Assembly: GCF_001399975.1 (NCBI RefSeq)
Contig: NZ_LKBD01000020.1
Location: 1 to 64,000 of the forward strand
DNA length: 64,000 nt
Reading direction: 5' to 3'
DNA from: Pseudoalteromonas sp. P1-9
Lineage (GTDB): Bacteria; Pseudomonadota; Gammaproteobacteria; Enterobacterales; Alteromonadaceae
The translations under genes and the position numbers were made by a program. Of this stretch, positions 26,238-35,467 are shown piece after piece. The notes beneath the pieces were generated by a model. The model was not told where the DNA came from, made no database searches, and saw nothing but the letters and a program-made list of their open reading frames with translations. Position 1 is the stretch's first letter. Every line of letters begins with the position of its first letter.

Positions 26238-27991
26238 TCATACTCAATTAAAACGGGATAATTTAAGTAGCCACCATCATAAAACGGGGTTTTACTGTAC
26301 AGCCACGCTAAACGTTTTTGCGCACTGTTTTTAAACTCACTATCGCTGTCTAGCTTTTCGTCAAACGCGCGCTTTAATTCAGGGTCATTTGCCAGCATTT
26401 TTTCTGCAAACGGCAATAACGCATAGTTTTCTGAATATTCAGTGCGTTGAAAGATACTATTAAAAAAGCCCCACTTAAAGAACGAGTCTTCCGCTTCCGG
26501 TTGCAGTAAATGCACCGCCAATTTACCATTTGGCTGCGCGGTACTTATTTTGTAATAGCTACTTAAATCAACTTTCGCGGCATTTGAATAATCAAATTGA
26601 CCCGATACCTGCAGTCTGCTTTCAAATGGTGTTGATGCAAAAGTGTGATCGGTAACCGTAATTGCCTTTAAGTTATTTACAACACCATAGGCACGCTCAA
26701 GCTTAATGCCATGTTGCTGTAATTTAGCTGCGATATTACTCCACGCTTTTGGTAAATAATATGCGGCAGGCACTTTCACTTTTTCAACCACCTCTTTGCG
26801 CCAAAAAACCGGTAACCCTTTGTACGTTTTTGCTTTACCGGTGTAACGCACTTCTTGTTGAGCGCTTAATTCGCTGAAGTACTTTTCATATTCAATACCC
26901 AAAAAGTCAATATTTACCGGCACCTTGCTATAACTACGGGCAACGACTAATTCACGCGGCATAAAGTCTTTTTCAATTTTCACAGTGCGGCGTAACTTGC
27001 TCAAATTATTTGAAACGGCGTCAATCACACCATCTAAAAATACATAAGTGCCAAGTACACGTTGTTTGTATGGTTTTAATGAATGATTCTCTAATAAAAT
27101 GGTTGGTAAATTAGTAATATCACCCCAGCCATTAGAATAGCGCGGCGTTGCAACCCAACCTGCTAACCCTTCGCTCATTTCACGCTTATTCATAACAAAC
27201 ACCAGTGGGCCTGGAATATGGCCAAAACGTGACAACTTAGCGTCAATTACAGGATTGATTTTATCTTCAATAAACGTGGCAATTTTTGGCGATTCTGAGG
27301 CAAAACTTGGTGTTGAGCCGTAGGTAATATCATACTGATAATCCGCACCATCAGTTACATGCATATCGACATACATATCCGGTTGATACTGATTAATCAC
27401 TCGCATCACCGCCTGAACGCCAGGGGTTTCAAGTTTAGTATAATCTCGGTTGAGATTTAAATTGCGACCATTAGTACGAAACCCCATGACCTCAGGGCCA
27501 CGCTGATTAATGCGGTTAAAGCGGCTCGCATTTTCATGTCCATCGACATTTAAAATAGGAATAAACAGTAAATTTACGCGTTTTAAAATATCATTTCGCT
27601 GCCCTTGAGCAATATCGCGAAGCAACATAAAGGTGGCATCTTTGCCATCTATTTCACCAGAGTGAATACCTGCTTGTAGCAAAATAGTTGCTTTATTCTT
27701 ATCGATTTGACCAGTTTCACTGGCGATAAGCATTTTTATTGCGCGACCAGCATCACTGGTACCAATCGACTCGATTTTAAACTGCTTACTATTTGCCTCA
27801 ACCAGTTTATCGAGATACACCATGGTATCGTGATAATTGGGGGACTCGATACCACCTGAACGTTCAAATTGTGTTGCCAGTGGATTGGTTGGTTGTAATA
27901 GGCGTTCACTTTGCCCTTGCCACGCTGTAAGTGGCGGTAAGTGGTCAACTGCAGAAAGGCTCGCAGTCAGTAATAAAGCGTTTAAAAACAT
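26234..27991 (-). CDS. Secreted M14-family zinc metallopeptidase
   Basis: A 585-aa carboxypeptidase-type enzyme. A signal peptide starts at the preferred ATG 27991 (MFLNALLLTASLSA); an upstream in-frame start would place 20 hydrophilic residues before it. The catalytic region shows the zinc motif AGIHSGEIDGKDA, the substrate pocket NGRNLNLNRDYTK, the third ligand in DMHVTDG, and a Glu in LLENHSLKPYKQRV. About 230 C-terminal residues follow without a recognised domain. It likely trims peptides in the periplasm or outside the cell. Confidence 0.9.
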   Translation of the reverse strand: MFLNALLLTASLSAVDHLPPLTAWQGQSERLLQPTNPLATQFERSGGIESPNYHDTMVYLDKLVEANSKQFKIESIGTSDAGRAIKMLIASETGQIDKNKATILLQAGIHSGEIDGKDATFMLLRDIAQGQRNDILKRVNLLFIPILNVDGHENASRFNRINQRGPEVMGFRTNGRNLNLNRDYTKLETPGVQAVMRVINQYQPDMYVDMHVTDGADYQYDITYGSTPSFASESPKIATFIEDKINPVIDAKLSRFGHIPGPLVFVMNKREMSEGLAGWVATPRYSNGWGDITNLPTILLENHSLKPYKQRVLGTYVFLDGVIDAVSNNLSKLRRTVKIEKDFMPRELVVARSYSKVPVNIDFLGIEYEKYFSELSAQQEVRYTGKAKTYKGLPVFWRKEVVEKVKVPAAYYLPKAWSNIAAKLQQHGIKLERAYGVVNNLKAITVTDHTFASTPFESRLQVSGQFDYSNAAKVDLSSYYKISTAQPNGKLAVHLLQPEAEDSFFKWGFFNSIFQRTEYSENYALLPFAEKMLANDPELKRAFDEKLDSDSEFKNSAQKRLAWLYSKTPFYDGGYLNYPVLIEYE

Positions 27992-28097
27992 GCGTGTTAT
28001 TTCTTTATAATAATTTGGCTTTACGGTAATCAAATTAACTTGAATTTGCAATTGAACGCGTTAAGGTAGAGCCAATTATTCTTTAAAATCAGAACAT

Positions 28098-28925
28098 ATG
28101 ACTAAAACAGTACTAATAACAGGTAGTTCAAGTGGCATTGGCTATTACTGTGCAAAAGCACTCGTTGAATGCGGCTATAAGGTCGTCGCAAGTTGCCGTA
28201 AATTAGAAGACGTTGCGCGCCTACAACAAGAAGGTATTCACAGTGTCCAACTTGACCTCGCGAATGAAGCCAGTATTGAGAGTGGTTATCGCCAAGCGCT
28301 CGATATTCTTGGTCATATTGATGTGCTATTTAATAACGGTGCATATGGCCAACCGGGCGCAGTAGAAGACTTGCCAACACATGCACTGAAAACCCAATTT
28401 GAAACAAACGTATTTGGCTGGCACCATTTAACCTGCCTTGCCATAAAACATATGCGTGAGCGTGGCCAAGGTCGCATTATTCAAAACTCGTCTGTGCTAG
28501 GTTTAGTGACTTTACCCTATCGTGGTGCCTATAACGCCAGTAAATTTGCACTAGAAGGCTTAACTGACACACTACGCCAAGAGCTATCAGATACCAATAT
28601 TCAGGTTAGTTTAATTGAGCCTGGGCCAATTGAATCGAAATTTAGAGACAACGCATTAGCCGCATTTTTTAGTGCTAATATCGATGCTGAAAACAGCCCA
28701 CACCATGAAAACTATTTAAAACAACAGGCACGTCTTGAAGTAAAAGGTAAAGCGCAACCATTTACACTTGGCCCAGAAGCTGTTTATAAAAAACTGTTAC
28801 ATGCCATTGAAGCAAAACGGGCAAAACCACGCTACTACGTGACCTTCCCTACATATCTATTTGGCTATTTAAAACGTATCTTATCGACCCGCTTAATGGA
28901 CAGCATTTTAACCAAGTCGAGATAG
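28098..28925 (+). CDS. Short-chain dehydrogenase/reductase
   Basis: A 275-aa classical SDR with the TGSSSGIG cofactor motif, NNGAYG, a catalytic Ser in NSSVLGLV and YNASK (Tyr-x-x-x-Lys). Substrate unknown; the extended C-terminal region is typical of SDRs acting on bulky or lipid-like substrates. It is divergent from the M14 peptidase gene and is followed by tandem heptamer repeats. Confidence 0.92.
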   Translation: MTKTVLITGSSSGIGYYCAKALVECGYKVVASCRKLEDVARLQQEGIHSVQLDLANEASIESGYRQALDILGHIDVLFNNGAYGQPGAVEDLPTHALKTQFETNVFGWHHLTCLAIKHMRERGQGRIIQNSSVLGLVTLPYRGAYNASKFALEGLTDTLRQELSDTNIQVSLIEPGPIESKFRDNALAAFFSANIDAENSPHHENYLKQQARLEVKGKAQPFTLGPEAVYKKLLHAIEAKRAKPRYYVTFPTYLFGYLKRILSTRLMDSILTKSR

Positions 28926-28933
28926 GTGTCGGG

Positions 28934-28961
28934 GTTCAGGGTTCAGGGTTCAGGGTTCAGG
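28934..28961. repeat. Tandem heptamer repeat, four copies of GTTCAGG
   Basis: Four perfect direct copies of the 7-bp unit lie nine bases after the SDR stop. Such simple repeats vary in copy number by slippage. They are in the 3' untranslated region, not in a promoter or coding frame. Confidence 0.95.
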
Positions 28962-28975
28962 CGAATTGTAACCAC

Positions 28976-29120
28976 AATAATATCGGGAATATTATTGAAC
29001 AGTAATACTGGCCCAGAGGGTGTAAGGCAGGATGCCTGAAGTAACCGAAGTCTTGCAGTGCAATGAGGTGAGGTCAAGGATGACCGATGTAACCCAGCTT
29101 CATGGACGAATTGCTAAAAA
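28976..29120. repeat. Cluster of small palindromes after the heptamer tract
   Basis: Successive hairpins: AATAATAT/ATATTATT (28976-28996), AGGCA/TGCCT (29025-29037), GGTCA/TGACC (29072-29085) and GAATTG/CAATTC near 29108-29126. They look like an intergenic mosaic repeat rather than a gene. Confidence 0.5.
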
Positions 29121-29145
29121 CAATTCCTCATCAAGAACTAAGCAT

Positions 29146-29171
29146 TAAAAAAGGGAGCATAAGCTCCCTTT
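29146..29171 (-). terminator. Intrinsic terminator of the thrS-infC-rpmI-rplT operon
   Basis: AAAGGGAGC pairs with GCTCCCTTT around an ATAA loop, with a U run on the reverse strand from 29146-29152, 28 bp past the rplT stop. It implies pheST is not part of this operon here. Confidence 0.88.
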
Positions 29172-29198
29172 AAATCTGTAAAGCGTTTTAATCAAAGA

Positions 29199-29558
29199 TT
29201 AAGCAGCTAGACCTTCTTTTGCTTTAGCAACTAGTGCTGCGAAAGCTACTTGGTCGTATACAGCGATATCTGCAAGGATCTTACGATCGATTTCAACAGA
29301 TGACCTCTTAAGACCGTTAATGAAACGGCTGTAAGATAGACCGTTCTGACGTGCTGCCGCGTTGATACGTGCAATCCATAATTGACGGAAAGTACGTTTC
29401 TTAGCGCGACGGTCGCGGTAAGCGTATTGACCTGCTTTAGTTACTGCTTGGAACGCTACGCGATAAACACGTGAACGTGCTCCGTAGTAACCTTTAGCTT
29501 GCTTTAAAACTTTCTTGTGACGTGCACGTGCGATAACACCGCGTTTAACTCTTGCCAT
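29199..29558 (-). CDS. rplT: 50S ribosomal protein L20
   Basis: A 119-aa ribosomal protein essential for early 50S assembly, with the conserved [15 protein letters not shown] start and [20 protein letters not shown] segment. In E. coli L20 also represses its own operon by binding the rpmI leader. Last gene of thrS-infC-rpmI-rplT. Confidence 0.99.
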   Translation of the reverse strand: MARVKRGVIARARHKKVLKQAKGYYGARSRVYRVAFQAVTKAGQYAYRDRRAKKRTFRQLWIARINAAARQNGLSYSRFINGLKRSSVEIDRKILADIAVYDQVAFAALVAKAKEGLAA

Positions 29559-29573
29559 GACTAAAAACCCCTA

Positions 29574-29774
29574 TTAAGCGAATGGTAACATACGGTTGAT
29601 AAGGCCGATATCGTTCTTATGAACCATAGCCTTAGGACGTAAGTGAAGCTTACGCTTAGAAGATTTCTTAGTCAGAATGTGACGTAAGTGCGCTTGTTTA
29701 CGCTTGAAACCGCCTGAAGCAGTCTTTTTGAAGCGCTTTGCAGCACCTCTGTGGCTTTTTAATTTATAGCCCAT
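29574..29774 (-). CDS. rpmI: 50S ribosomal protein L35
   Basis: A 66-aa basic protein ([18 protein letters not shown] start, LPFA end) matching L35. ATG 29774 is chosen over an upstream in-frame ATG because it has a GGAG site ahead and gives the family length. rplT follows after 15 bp. Confidence 0.98.
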   Translation of the reverse strand: MGYKLKSHRGAAKRFKKTASGGFKRKQAHLRHILTKKSSKRKLHLRPKAMVHKNDIGLINRMLPFA

Positions 29775-29861
29775 TGCAATAACTCCAATTGATATTGCTT
29801 TAATATTCAGCAAGTAGGCGGAATTTACATTCACTTTGCAGGCCTAACTTACTACCAATTA

Positions 29862-29918
29862 CCGGTGGAAATAAATTTCACTTTAACCGGCTAAACAAGG
29901 TGGAGGCTAAAAGCCTCT
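29862..29918 (-). promoter_or_regulatory. Leader hairpins between infC and rpmI, candidate L20 operator
   Basis: On the reverse strand GAGGCT-TTT-AGCCTC is followed by a longer hairpin closed by CCGGT/ACCGG with GTGAAAT/ATTTCCAC inside. In E. coli L20 binds structured RNA in this same gap to repress rpmI-rplT. Equivalence here is inferred from position and structure only. Confidence 0.35.
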
Positions 29919-29945
29919 CTTTATACCTAGTTTATCTTTGCACCA

Positions 29946-30488
29946 TTACTTTTTAGCAATTGGTGATAACATCATAATCATTTGACGGCCTTCCACTTTT
30001 CTAGGGAAAGACTCAACTTGAGCGATGTCTTGTAAATCGTCTTTAATGCGGTTTAATAAATCAATACCGATTTCTTGGTGCGCCATTTCACGACCACGGA
30101 AACGAATAGTAACTTTTGCTTTATCGCCCGCTTCTAAGAACTTAGTTAAATTGCGTAATTTAACTTGATAATCACCGATGTCAGTACCTGGACGGAATTT
30201 AATTTCCTTAATCTGGATCTGCTTCTGCTTTTTCTTTTGTTCTTTTTGTGCCTTGCTTTTCTCAAAGATGAACTTACCGAAATCCATCACTTTACAAACA
30301 GGTGGCTCTGCATTTGGGCTAATTTCAACTAAATCAACACCAGCTGCATCGGCTTTGTCAAATGCTTCTTGCAAGCTAACTACACCTAATGGCTCACCAT
30401 CAAAGCCAACTAAACGGACTTCTTTTGCTGTAATTTCTTCGTTGATACGATTTTTTTGAGCCGCTGGGCCCTTTTTTCCGCCTCTAAT
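29946..30488 (-). CDS. infC: Translation initiation factor IF-3, ATT start
   Basis: A 180-aa IF-3, the same length as in E. coli. No ATG or GTG fits the family N-terminus. The frame is open up to an ATT codon at 30488-30486 followed by [10 protein letters not shown], matching the E. coli start ATT-KGGKR, and a strong GGAGG site lies seven bases upstream. The rare start allows IF-3 to repress its own synthesis, as known in E. coli. Downstream conserved parts include [14 protein letters not shown] and MAHQEIG. It is 77 bp downstream of thrS. Confidence 0.97.
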   Translation of the reverse strand: MRGGKKGPAAQKNRINEEITAKEVRLVGFDGEPLGVVSLQEAFDKADAAGVDLVEISPNAEPPVCKVMDFGKFIFEKSKAQKEQKKKQKQIQIKEIKFRPGTDIGDYQVKLRNLTKFLEAGDKAKVTIRFRGREMAHQEIGIDLLNRIKDDLQDIAQVESFPRKVEGRQMIMMLSPIAKK

Positions 30489-30565
30489 GGTTCATTCCTC
30501 CACGAAATACCAAGTTTAAAAACAAGGTGCGTAATGTACATTATTTATACACACCTTGCACTATT

Positions 30566-32476
30566 TTATTTTCTATTTTTAACTTCTTCAGCAAGCTTAG
30601 CAATAAAGTCATCAACTGATAACTTGCCAAGGTCTTCACCAGTACGTGTTCTAACTGCTAGTTCTTGTTGTTCTACTTCTTTATCACCAACAACTAGTAA
30701 ATACGGAATACGCTTTAAAGTATGCTCACGAATTTTAAAGCCTATCTTCTCATTTCTCAAGTCAGCACAGGCTCTAAATCCAAGATTATTCAATTTTTCT
30801 ACAACTTCTGTCACATATTCAGACTGTTTATCGGTAATATTCATTACCACAACCTGTTTTGGTGCTAACCAAGTTGGGAATAATCCCGCATATTCTTCAG
30901 TTAGAATTCCGATGAAACGCTCAATTGAACCTAAAATCGCACGGTGGATCATTACTGGCGTTTTACGTTCGTTATTTTCTGCAACATAAGTTGCACCTAA
31001 ACGACCTGGTAATGCAAAGTCTAACTGAACCGTACCACATTGCCACGCACGCTCTAAACAGTCGTATAATGTGAATTCAATTTTCGGACCGTAGAATGCA
31101 CCTTCACCTGGTAGGTATTCAAACGCAATACCATTTGCATCAAGTGCATCAGCCAGTGCTTTTTCTGACTTGTCCCACATTTCGTCTTCACCAATGCGTT
31201 TTTCCGGACGCGTTGAAAGTTTTACAACGATTTTTTCAAAGCCGAATGTTTCGTATGTGTCGTATACCATCTTGATACACGATGATACTTCTTCCATCAC
31301 CTGCTCTTCTGTACAGAATACGTGCGCATCGTCTTGCGTAAAGCCACGTACACGCATTAGGCCATGTAGTGCACCCGATGGTTCGTTACGGTGACAACAA
31401 CCAAATTCAGCCATACGAAGTGGTAAATCACGGTATGATTTTAACCCTTGGTTAAAGATCTGAACATGGCCTGGGCAGTTCATTGGCTTAATTGCATATT
31501 CGCGCTTTTCAGATTCAGTGGTAAACATCGCATCGCCATATTTATCCCAGTGACCTGATTTTTCCCAAAGTACACGGTCCATCATTAATGGGCCTTTAAC
31601 TTCTTCGTACTTATATTCACGCAGTTTCTCACGCACAAAGTCTTCTAGTTCGCGGTAAATGCTCCAGCCGTCATTGTGCCAGAACACCATGCCTGGCGCT
31701 TCTTCTTGCCAATGCCATAAATCAAGTGCTTTACCAATTTTACGGTGATCACGTTTTTCTGCTTCTTCAAGACGCTTTAAGTACGCTTTTAATTGTTTTT
31801 TATCTGCCCACGCTGTGCCATAAACACGTTGTAGCATTTTGTTGTCTGAATCACCGCGCCAGTATGCACCTGCCACTTTCATAATTTTAAAGTGCTGACA
31901 GAACTTCATATTAGGTACGTGTGGACCACGACACATATCAATGTATTCTTCATGGTGGTATAGACCCGGTGTGTCATCACGGCTGATGTTTTCGTCTAAG
32001 ATTTCCATCTTGTACGTTTCACCACGTGCTTCAAATGCATCGCGTGCTTCTTGCCAAGTAACAACCTTTTTAACAACGTCGTAATTTGTTTTCGCAAGTT
32101 CTAACATACGCTTTTCTAGTTTTTCTAGATCTTCCGCTGTTAATGAGTGCTCCATATCGATGTCGTAGTAAAAACCGTTGTCGATTGTTGGACCAATCGC
32201 CATTTTAACATCAGGGTAAAGCTGCTTAATTGCATGACCTAACAGGTGAGCACATGAGTGACGGATAATTTCTAAACCATCGTCATCTTTTGCGGTAATG
32301 ATTTCCAGCTGGCTGTCTTCGGTAATTAGCTGGCATGCATCTACGCGCTCACCGTTAATGCGACCAGCGATGGTTGCTTTAGCTAAGCCAGGGCCGATGT
32401 CTAGTGCAACGTCTAATACAGAAACAGGGTTATCAAATGCTCGTTGTGAGCCATCTGGAAGAGTAATAATTGGCAT
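30566..32476 (-). CDS. thrS: Threonyl-tRNA synthetase
   Basis: A 636-aa class II synthetase with, in order, a TGS domain (1-62), an editing domain containing [10 protein letters not shown], the catalytic core with zinc-site residues in [10 protein letters not shown] and the motif 2 region around [16 protein letters not shown], and the C-terminal anticodon-binding domain. AAGGA precedes the ATG. The leader upstream contains two hairpins resembling the threonine-tRNA anticodon arm, as in the autoregulated E. coli gene. First gene of the operon. Confidence 0.98.
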   Translation of the reverse strand: MPIITLPDGSQRAFDNPVSVLDVALDIGPGLAKATIAGRINGERVDACQLITEDSQLEIITAKDDDGLEIIRHSCAHLLGHAIKQLYPDVKMAIGPTIDNGFYYDIDMEHSLTAEDLEKLEKRMLELAKTNYDVVKKVVTWQEARDAFEARGETYKMEILDENISRDDTPGLYHHEEYIDMCRGPHVPNMKFCQHFKIMKVAGAYWRGDSDNKMLQRVYGTAWADKKQLKAYLKRLEEAEKRDHRKIGKALDLWHWQEEAPGMVFWHNDGWSIYRELEDFVREKLREYKYEEVKGPLMMDRVLWEKSGHWDKYGDAMFTTESEKREYAIKPMNCPGHVQIFNQGLKSYRDLPLRMAEFGCCHRNEPSGALHGLMRVRGFTQDDAHVFCTEEQVMEEVSSCIKMVYDTYETFGFEKIVVKLSTRPEKRIGEDEMWDKSEKALADALDANGIAFEYLPGEGAFYGPKIEFTLYDCLERAWQCGTVQLDFALPGRLGATYVAENNERKTPVMIHRAILGSIERFIGILTEEYAGLFPTWLAPKQVVVMNITDKQSEYVTEVVEKLNNLGFRACADLRNEKIGFKIREHTLKRIPYLLVVGDKEVEQQELAVRTRTGEDLGKLSVDDFIAKLAEEVKNRK

Positions 32477-32497
32477 GTTTTGTCCTTGCTACAGTGG

Positions 32498-32568
32498 TGA
32501 TGCCTACAATGCATCACATGCAGTTAATAAATTGAGTCCAGCATTCAAAACACTTTTACAATAAGTGT
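32498..32568 (-). promoter_or_regulatory. thrS translational operator with two tRNA-Thr anticodon-arm mimics
   Basis: On the reverse strand GTGATGC-ATTGTAG-GCATCAC (32518-32498) and ACACTT-ATTGTAA-AAGTGT (32568-32550) are hairpins, each with a seven-base loop. In both loops U occupies position 33 and UGU occupies 34-36, the anticodon of a threonine tRNA. They are separated by an AU-rich 31-base linker, and the first ends 20 bases before the thrS ATG. This is the layout of the E. coli thrS operator, where the synthetase binds and represses its own translation. Confidence 0.75.
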
Positions 32569-32708
32569 GGTTACTTAAATACTCGGCTCATGAAAGTAAA
32601 ACAGTTATTTTAACTAGCAAATTATGAATTACAAGGAGAAACCGAGCCGATTGACTAATTTTCCAAATCACACATACTTAGAGGTAATCAGCAAGCGAAG
32701 TAAAGACA

Positions 32709-33629
32709 ATGTCACTGACCATAGCCTCTCTAAATTTATGCAATTACTGCAAGCCACCTTACAGCTTTTATGATTTCGAATCGACCTACACTAAAGCGCA
32801 ATGGCAACAAAAAGAAGCATGGCTGAGTCAGTTGTTATTAAACACCCGCCCTGATGTCATTTGTTTTCAAGAAGTGTTCTCAGTATGCGCATTAACTGAA
32901 CTCAGCGCCCAATGCGAGCTTCCCCACTTTGCGATTTGCGATGAACCTGCGCTCGATGAACACAATCCTTATTTATATAAGCGTCCAATTGTTTTAATTG
33001 CATCGCGATTTCCAATTACCAATGTCAGGCGTATTGATGTGCCGCCGTTTTTAAAAATGTCGGCACTATCACGTGAAATTATTAATTGTGAAATCACTCA
33101 TCCTGAATATGGTCACATTCGCTTATACGGCACACATTTAAAATCAAAGCGCGCTACCGATATCGCCGACGAACTGCCTAATGCAGACGAAATCTCGCCT
33201 GTCGCAATTGCCCATATTGGCCGAATACTATCTGATAAACAACGTGCAGATGAAGCCATGGCACTATATTTTGATTTTATTAGCCAACAACTTAAACACC
33301 CACTTCCCAGTTTTATTATGGGAGATTTTAATCAACAAGCGGTGCAATCGAACTTAGCATTTTTTACCGAAGAAACTGAATTTAAACAAGACTTAGATGG
33401 CGATTTGAAACTACTCGACAGCTTCTATTTGAGCCAATTACAAACCCGTAAGCCGACTCACTATTATTATGGCAAAGGCAGCGTGCTCGACTACATCGTT
33501 TGCCCTGAATCGATTTTAAGTGAACTTAATTTGAATACACTTGATTTCAAGGTGCAAGACGAGCACATCAGCCAAGACGAAATCAACGTAACAACCGATC
33601 ATGCAATGGTCTGTATTACCCTTTCCTAA
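32709..33629 (+). CDS. Endonuclease/exonuclease/phosphatase-family protein
   Basis: A 306-aa metal-dependent phosphodiesterase fold. Visible motifs are NLCNYCKPP (N-terminal Asn), CFQEVF (metal Glu), YGTHLKSKR, MGDFNQQ (Asp/Asn) and TTDHAMV (catalytic Asp-His). No signal peptide, so probably cytoplasmic. It could act on nucleic acid, phospholipid or sugar phosphate; the substrate is not evident. Divergent from thrS. Confidence 0.88.
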   Translation: MSLTIASLNLCNYCKPPYSFYDFESTYTKAQWQQKEAWLSQLLLNTRPDVICFQEVFSVCALTELSAQCELPHFAICDEPALDEHNPYLYKRPIVLIASRFPITNVRRIDVPPFLKMSALSREIINCEITHPEYGHIRLYGTHLKSKRATDIADELPNADEISPVAIAHIGRILSDKQRADEAMALYFDFISQQLKHPLPSFIMGDFNQQAVQSNLAFFTEETEFKQDLDGDLKLLDSFYLSQLQTRKPTHYYYGKGSVLDYIVCPESILSELNLNTLDFKVQDEHISQDEINVTTDHAMVCITLS

Positions 33630-33724
33630 CAACGCCCTTAATCATCGTAATTTATCTGAACACACTAATGTTATTTATAAGGCCTGTGGTAAACTAACGA
33701 AAATTTTTAGTTAGGAATGCCCCA

Positions 33725-34165
33725 ATGAGAACATGTGGTGTTGAAATTAAAGGCTCTGAAGCCTTAATTTGTGTATTAGCAAAAGACAACGACGTATTTG
33801 ATATTCGTGATGTGCGTCAAACCCGTTTTGTATTACCAAAAAGCGATGATGCAGAAGGTATCCGTAAATTTCAGTTTGATTTTGCAAAACTAATGCAAGA
33901 TTACCAAGTTGATAGCATTGCCATCAAAGAGCGCCAACAAAAAGGTAAATTTGCAGGTAGCCCACAAGGCTTTAAAATTGAAGCAGCACTGCAACTAATT
34001 GACGGTATACGTGTGGTATTACTAAACCCAACGGCAATGAAAGAACAGCTGAAGAAAAACCCGCTGCCAATTGACTTTGAAGATACCGGCCTTAAAAAGT
34101 TTCAAGAAACAGCATTTGTTACAGCCTACATAGACCTAACACACCGTACTTATAATAAAGCTTGA
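33725..34165 (+). CDS. DUF3010-family protein
   Basis: A 146-aa cytoplasmic protein of a family common in gammaproteobacteria without known function. The start GVEIKGSEALICVLAKD resembles the first strand of RNase H-like (RuvC/YqgF) folds, with an acidic residue in the expected position, and KERQQKGKFAGSP is another conserved patch. Monocistronic, with the shared terminator 34169-34195 after it. Confidence 0.8.
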   Translation: MRTCGVEIKGSEALICVLAKDNDVFDIRDVRQTRFVLPKSDDAEGIRKFQFDFAKLMQDYQVDSIAIKERQQKGKFAGSPQGFKIEAALQLIDGIRVVLLNPTAMKEQLKKNPLPIDFEDTGLKKFQETAFVTAYIDLTHRTYNKA

Positions 34166-34168
34166 GTA

Positions 34169-34195
34169 AAAAAGGCGCCAATTGGCGCCTTTTTA
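34169..34195. terminator. Bidirectional intrinsic terminator
   Basis: AAAAAGGCGCC pairs with GGCGCCTTTTT around AATT. It serves both the DUF3010 gene and the convergent amidohydrolase pair. Confidence 0.92.
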
Positions 34196-34208
34196 AATGT
34201 GCTTGTGT

Positions 34209-35459
34209 TTACTTAGTGTAAGCTCGTGGCATATTGGTTTCAGCCATATAGCGGTCACGTAATTTATCGTGACGCGCCTCAGTCGATACTTCAATACCAT
34301 TAATCATCACTTTTTCAAGTGTAGTGCTGAATTCGAATGGGTCTGCCGACCATACCGCTAAATCTGCCGCCTTGCCAACTTCAATGCTACCTGCATCTTC
34401 AATATTAAAGATGTCAGCAACATTACTCGTAATTGCTTTTAAAGCGCCTTCTCGGCTCATGCCATTGGCAATTGCATTACCTGCATCATAACGCAGTTGA
34501 TACACATTGTGGCTGCTATCACCTGCAATGGTAAGTGCCACCAGCACGCCGGCTTTTTCTAACTCGCCTGCAGTCTCAAGTGACGCATTTAACGAATCAA
34601 AATCACCCGGTAAATTCGCCATCGCACTTAAAATAACCGGTACCTTAGCTGCTGCCAGTTCTGCTTTGATTGGCAATGCATCTTCCGCGCCTGAAATCAC
34701 TAAATCGATACCAAAGCGCTCTTTTACTTTAATTAGCTCAAGCATGTCTTGTGCACGTGACACACGCACCACAACAGGTTTTTCGCCGTTTAATGCCGCT
34801 GTTAATAGCTTTTCTTTTTTAGAAAGCTCGGCTTTATCATCTTTTTTGTCAGACTTTTTTGCTTTCGCAATTTTCGTTTGCTGCTCTTCTAGCGTATCGA
34901 TAAATTCGCTTAAAGACGCTGCACGTGAACCATCTTTAGTGCCGCCTAAATTAACAATAATGGCATTTTGGCTATCAACCACACTCGTTCCAAACTCGCC
35001 GCTTAAATTAACCGTTGAGCTTAAACCAACAAATGGACTTTCACCCCAGCTTGGCGCAATAACATCACGAGTGATCCCGCCTTTACGTGCATACGCAATC
35101 AGTGTTGATTTTGGGTTAAACGCAAGTGATGGATCAAAGGTAATACCACCTTTTTTCTCGTTGCCATCACGCGATGAAGCAACGGCGCCAACTTCAACTA
35201 AACCAAGTTGGTTCATGCTGCCAATAAAACCAGGCGTTACAATTTTACCTTGTGCATCAATAATCACATCTGCGGTTGCTGCGTCAGTAGTAATGGCTTT
35301 GATTTTGCCGTCTTCAATGATCACACTACCATTTTTAATAACACCTTGCTCAGATGCAGTATGGATTTGTGCGTTAATAATTGCAGTTGTTTGCGCCATT
35401 GCGCCTGCTGAACTTAACACCGCTGCAGCAAGTAAGGTCTGTTTAAATAATTTCATCAC
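34209..35459 (-). CDS. Secreted amidohydrolase-family protein lacking metal ligands
   Basis: A 416-aa exported protein (signal peptide about 1-22, ending AMA) with the composite fold of imidazolonepropionase-like amidohydrolases. The family position VTPGLIDxHxH reads VTPGFIGSMNQ here (residues 74-84), so the HxH metal pair is lost, and the usual later metal-binding Lys/His positions are also not apparent. The C-terminal SIEVGKAADLAVW region is conserved. A Lys-rich insert lies near 190-210. It is the second gene of a tandem pair; the upstream partner keeps its metal site. ATG 35456, one codon later, is an alternative start. Confidence 0.88.
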   Translation of the reverse strand: MMKLFKQTLLAAAVLSSAGAMAQTTAIINAQIHTASEQGVIKNGSVIIEDGKIKAITTDAATADVIIDAQGKIVTPGFIGSMNQLGLVEVGAVASSRDGNEKKGGITFDPSLAFNPKSTLIAYARKGGITRDVIAPSWGESPFVGLSSTVNLSGEFGTSVVDSQNAIIVNLGGTKDGSRAASLSEFIDTLEEQQTKIAKAKKSDKKDDKAELSKKEKLLTAALNGEKPVVVRVSRAQDMLELIKVKERFGIDLVISGAEDALPIKAELAAAKVPVILSAMANLPGDFDSLNASLETAGELEKAGVLVALTIAGDSSHNVYQLRYDAGNAIANGMSREGALKAITSNVADIFNIEDAGSIEVGKAADLAVWSADPFEFSTTLEKVMINGIEVSTEARHDKLRDRYMAETNMPRAYTK

Positions 35460-35467
35460 TGTATTCC

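Noticed and set aside
28934..28961. Tandem GTTCAGG repeat as a CRISPR array
   Set aside because: Units are 7 bp with no spacers and no cas genes are nearby.
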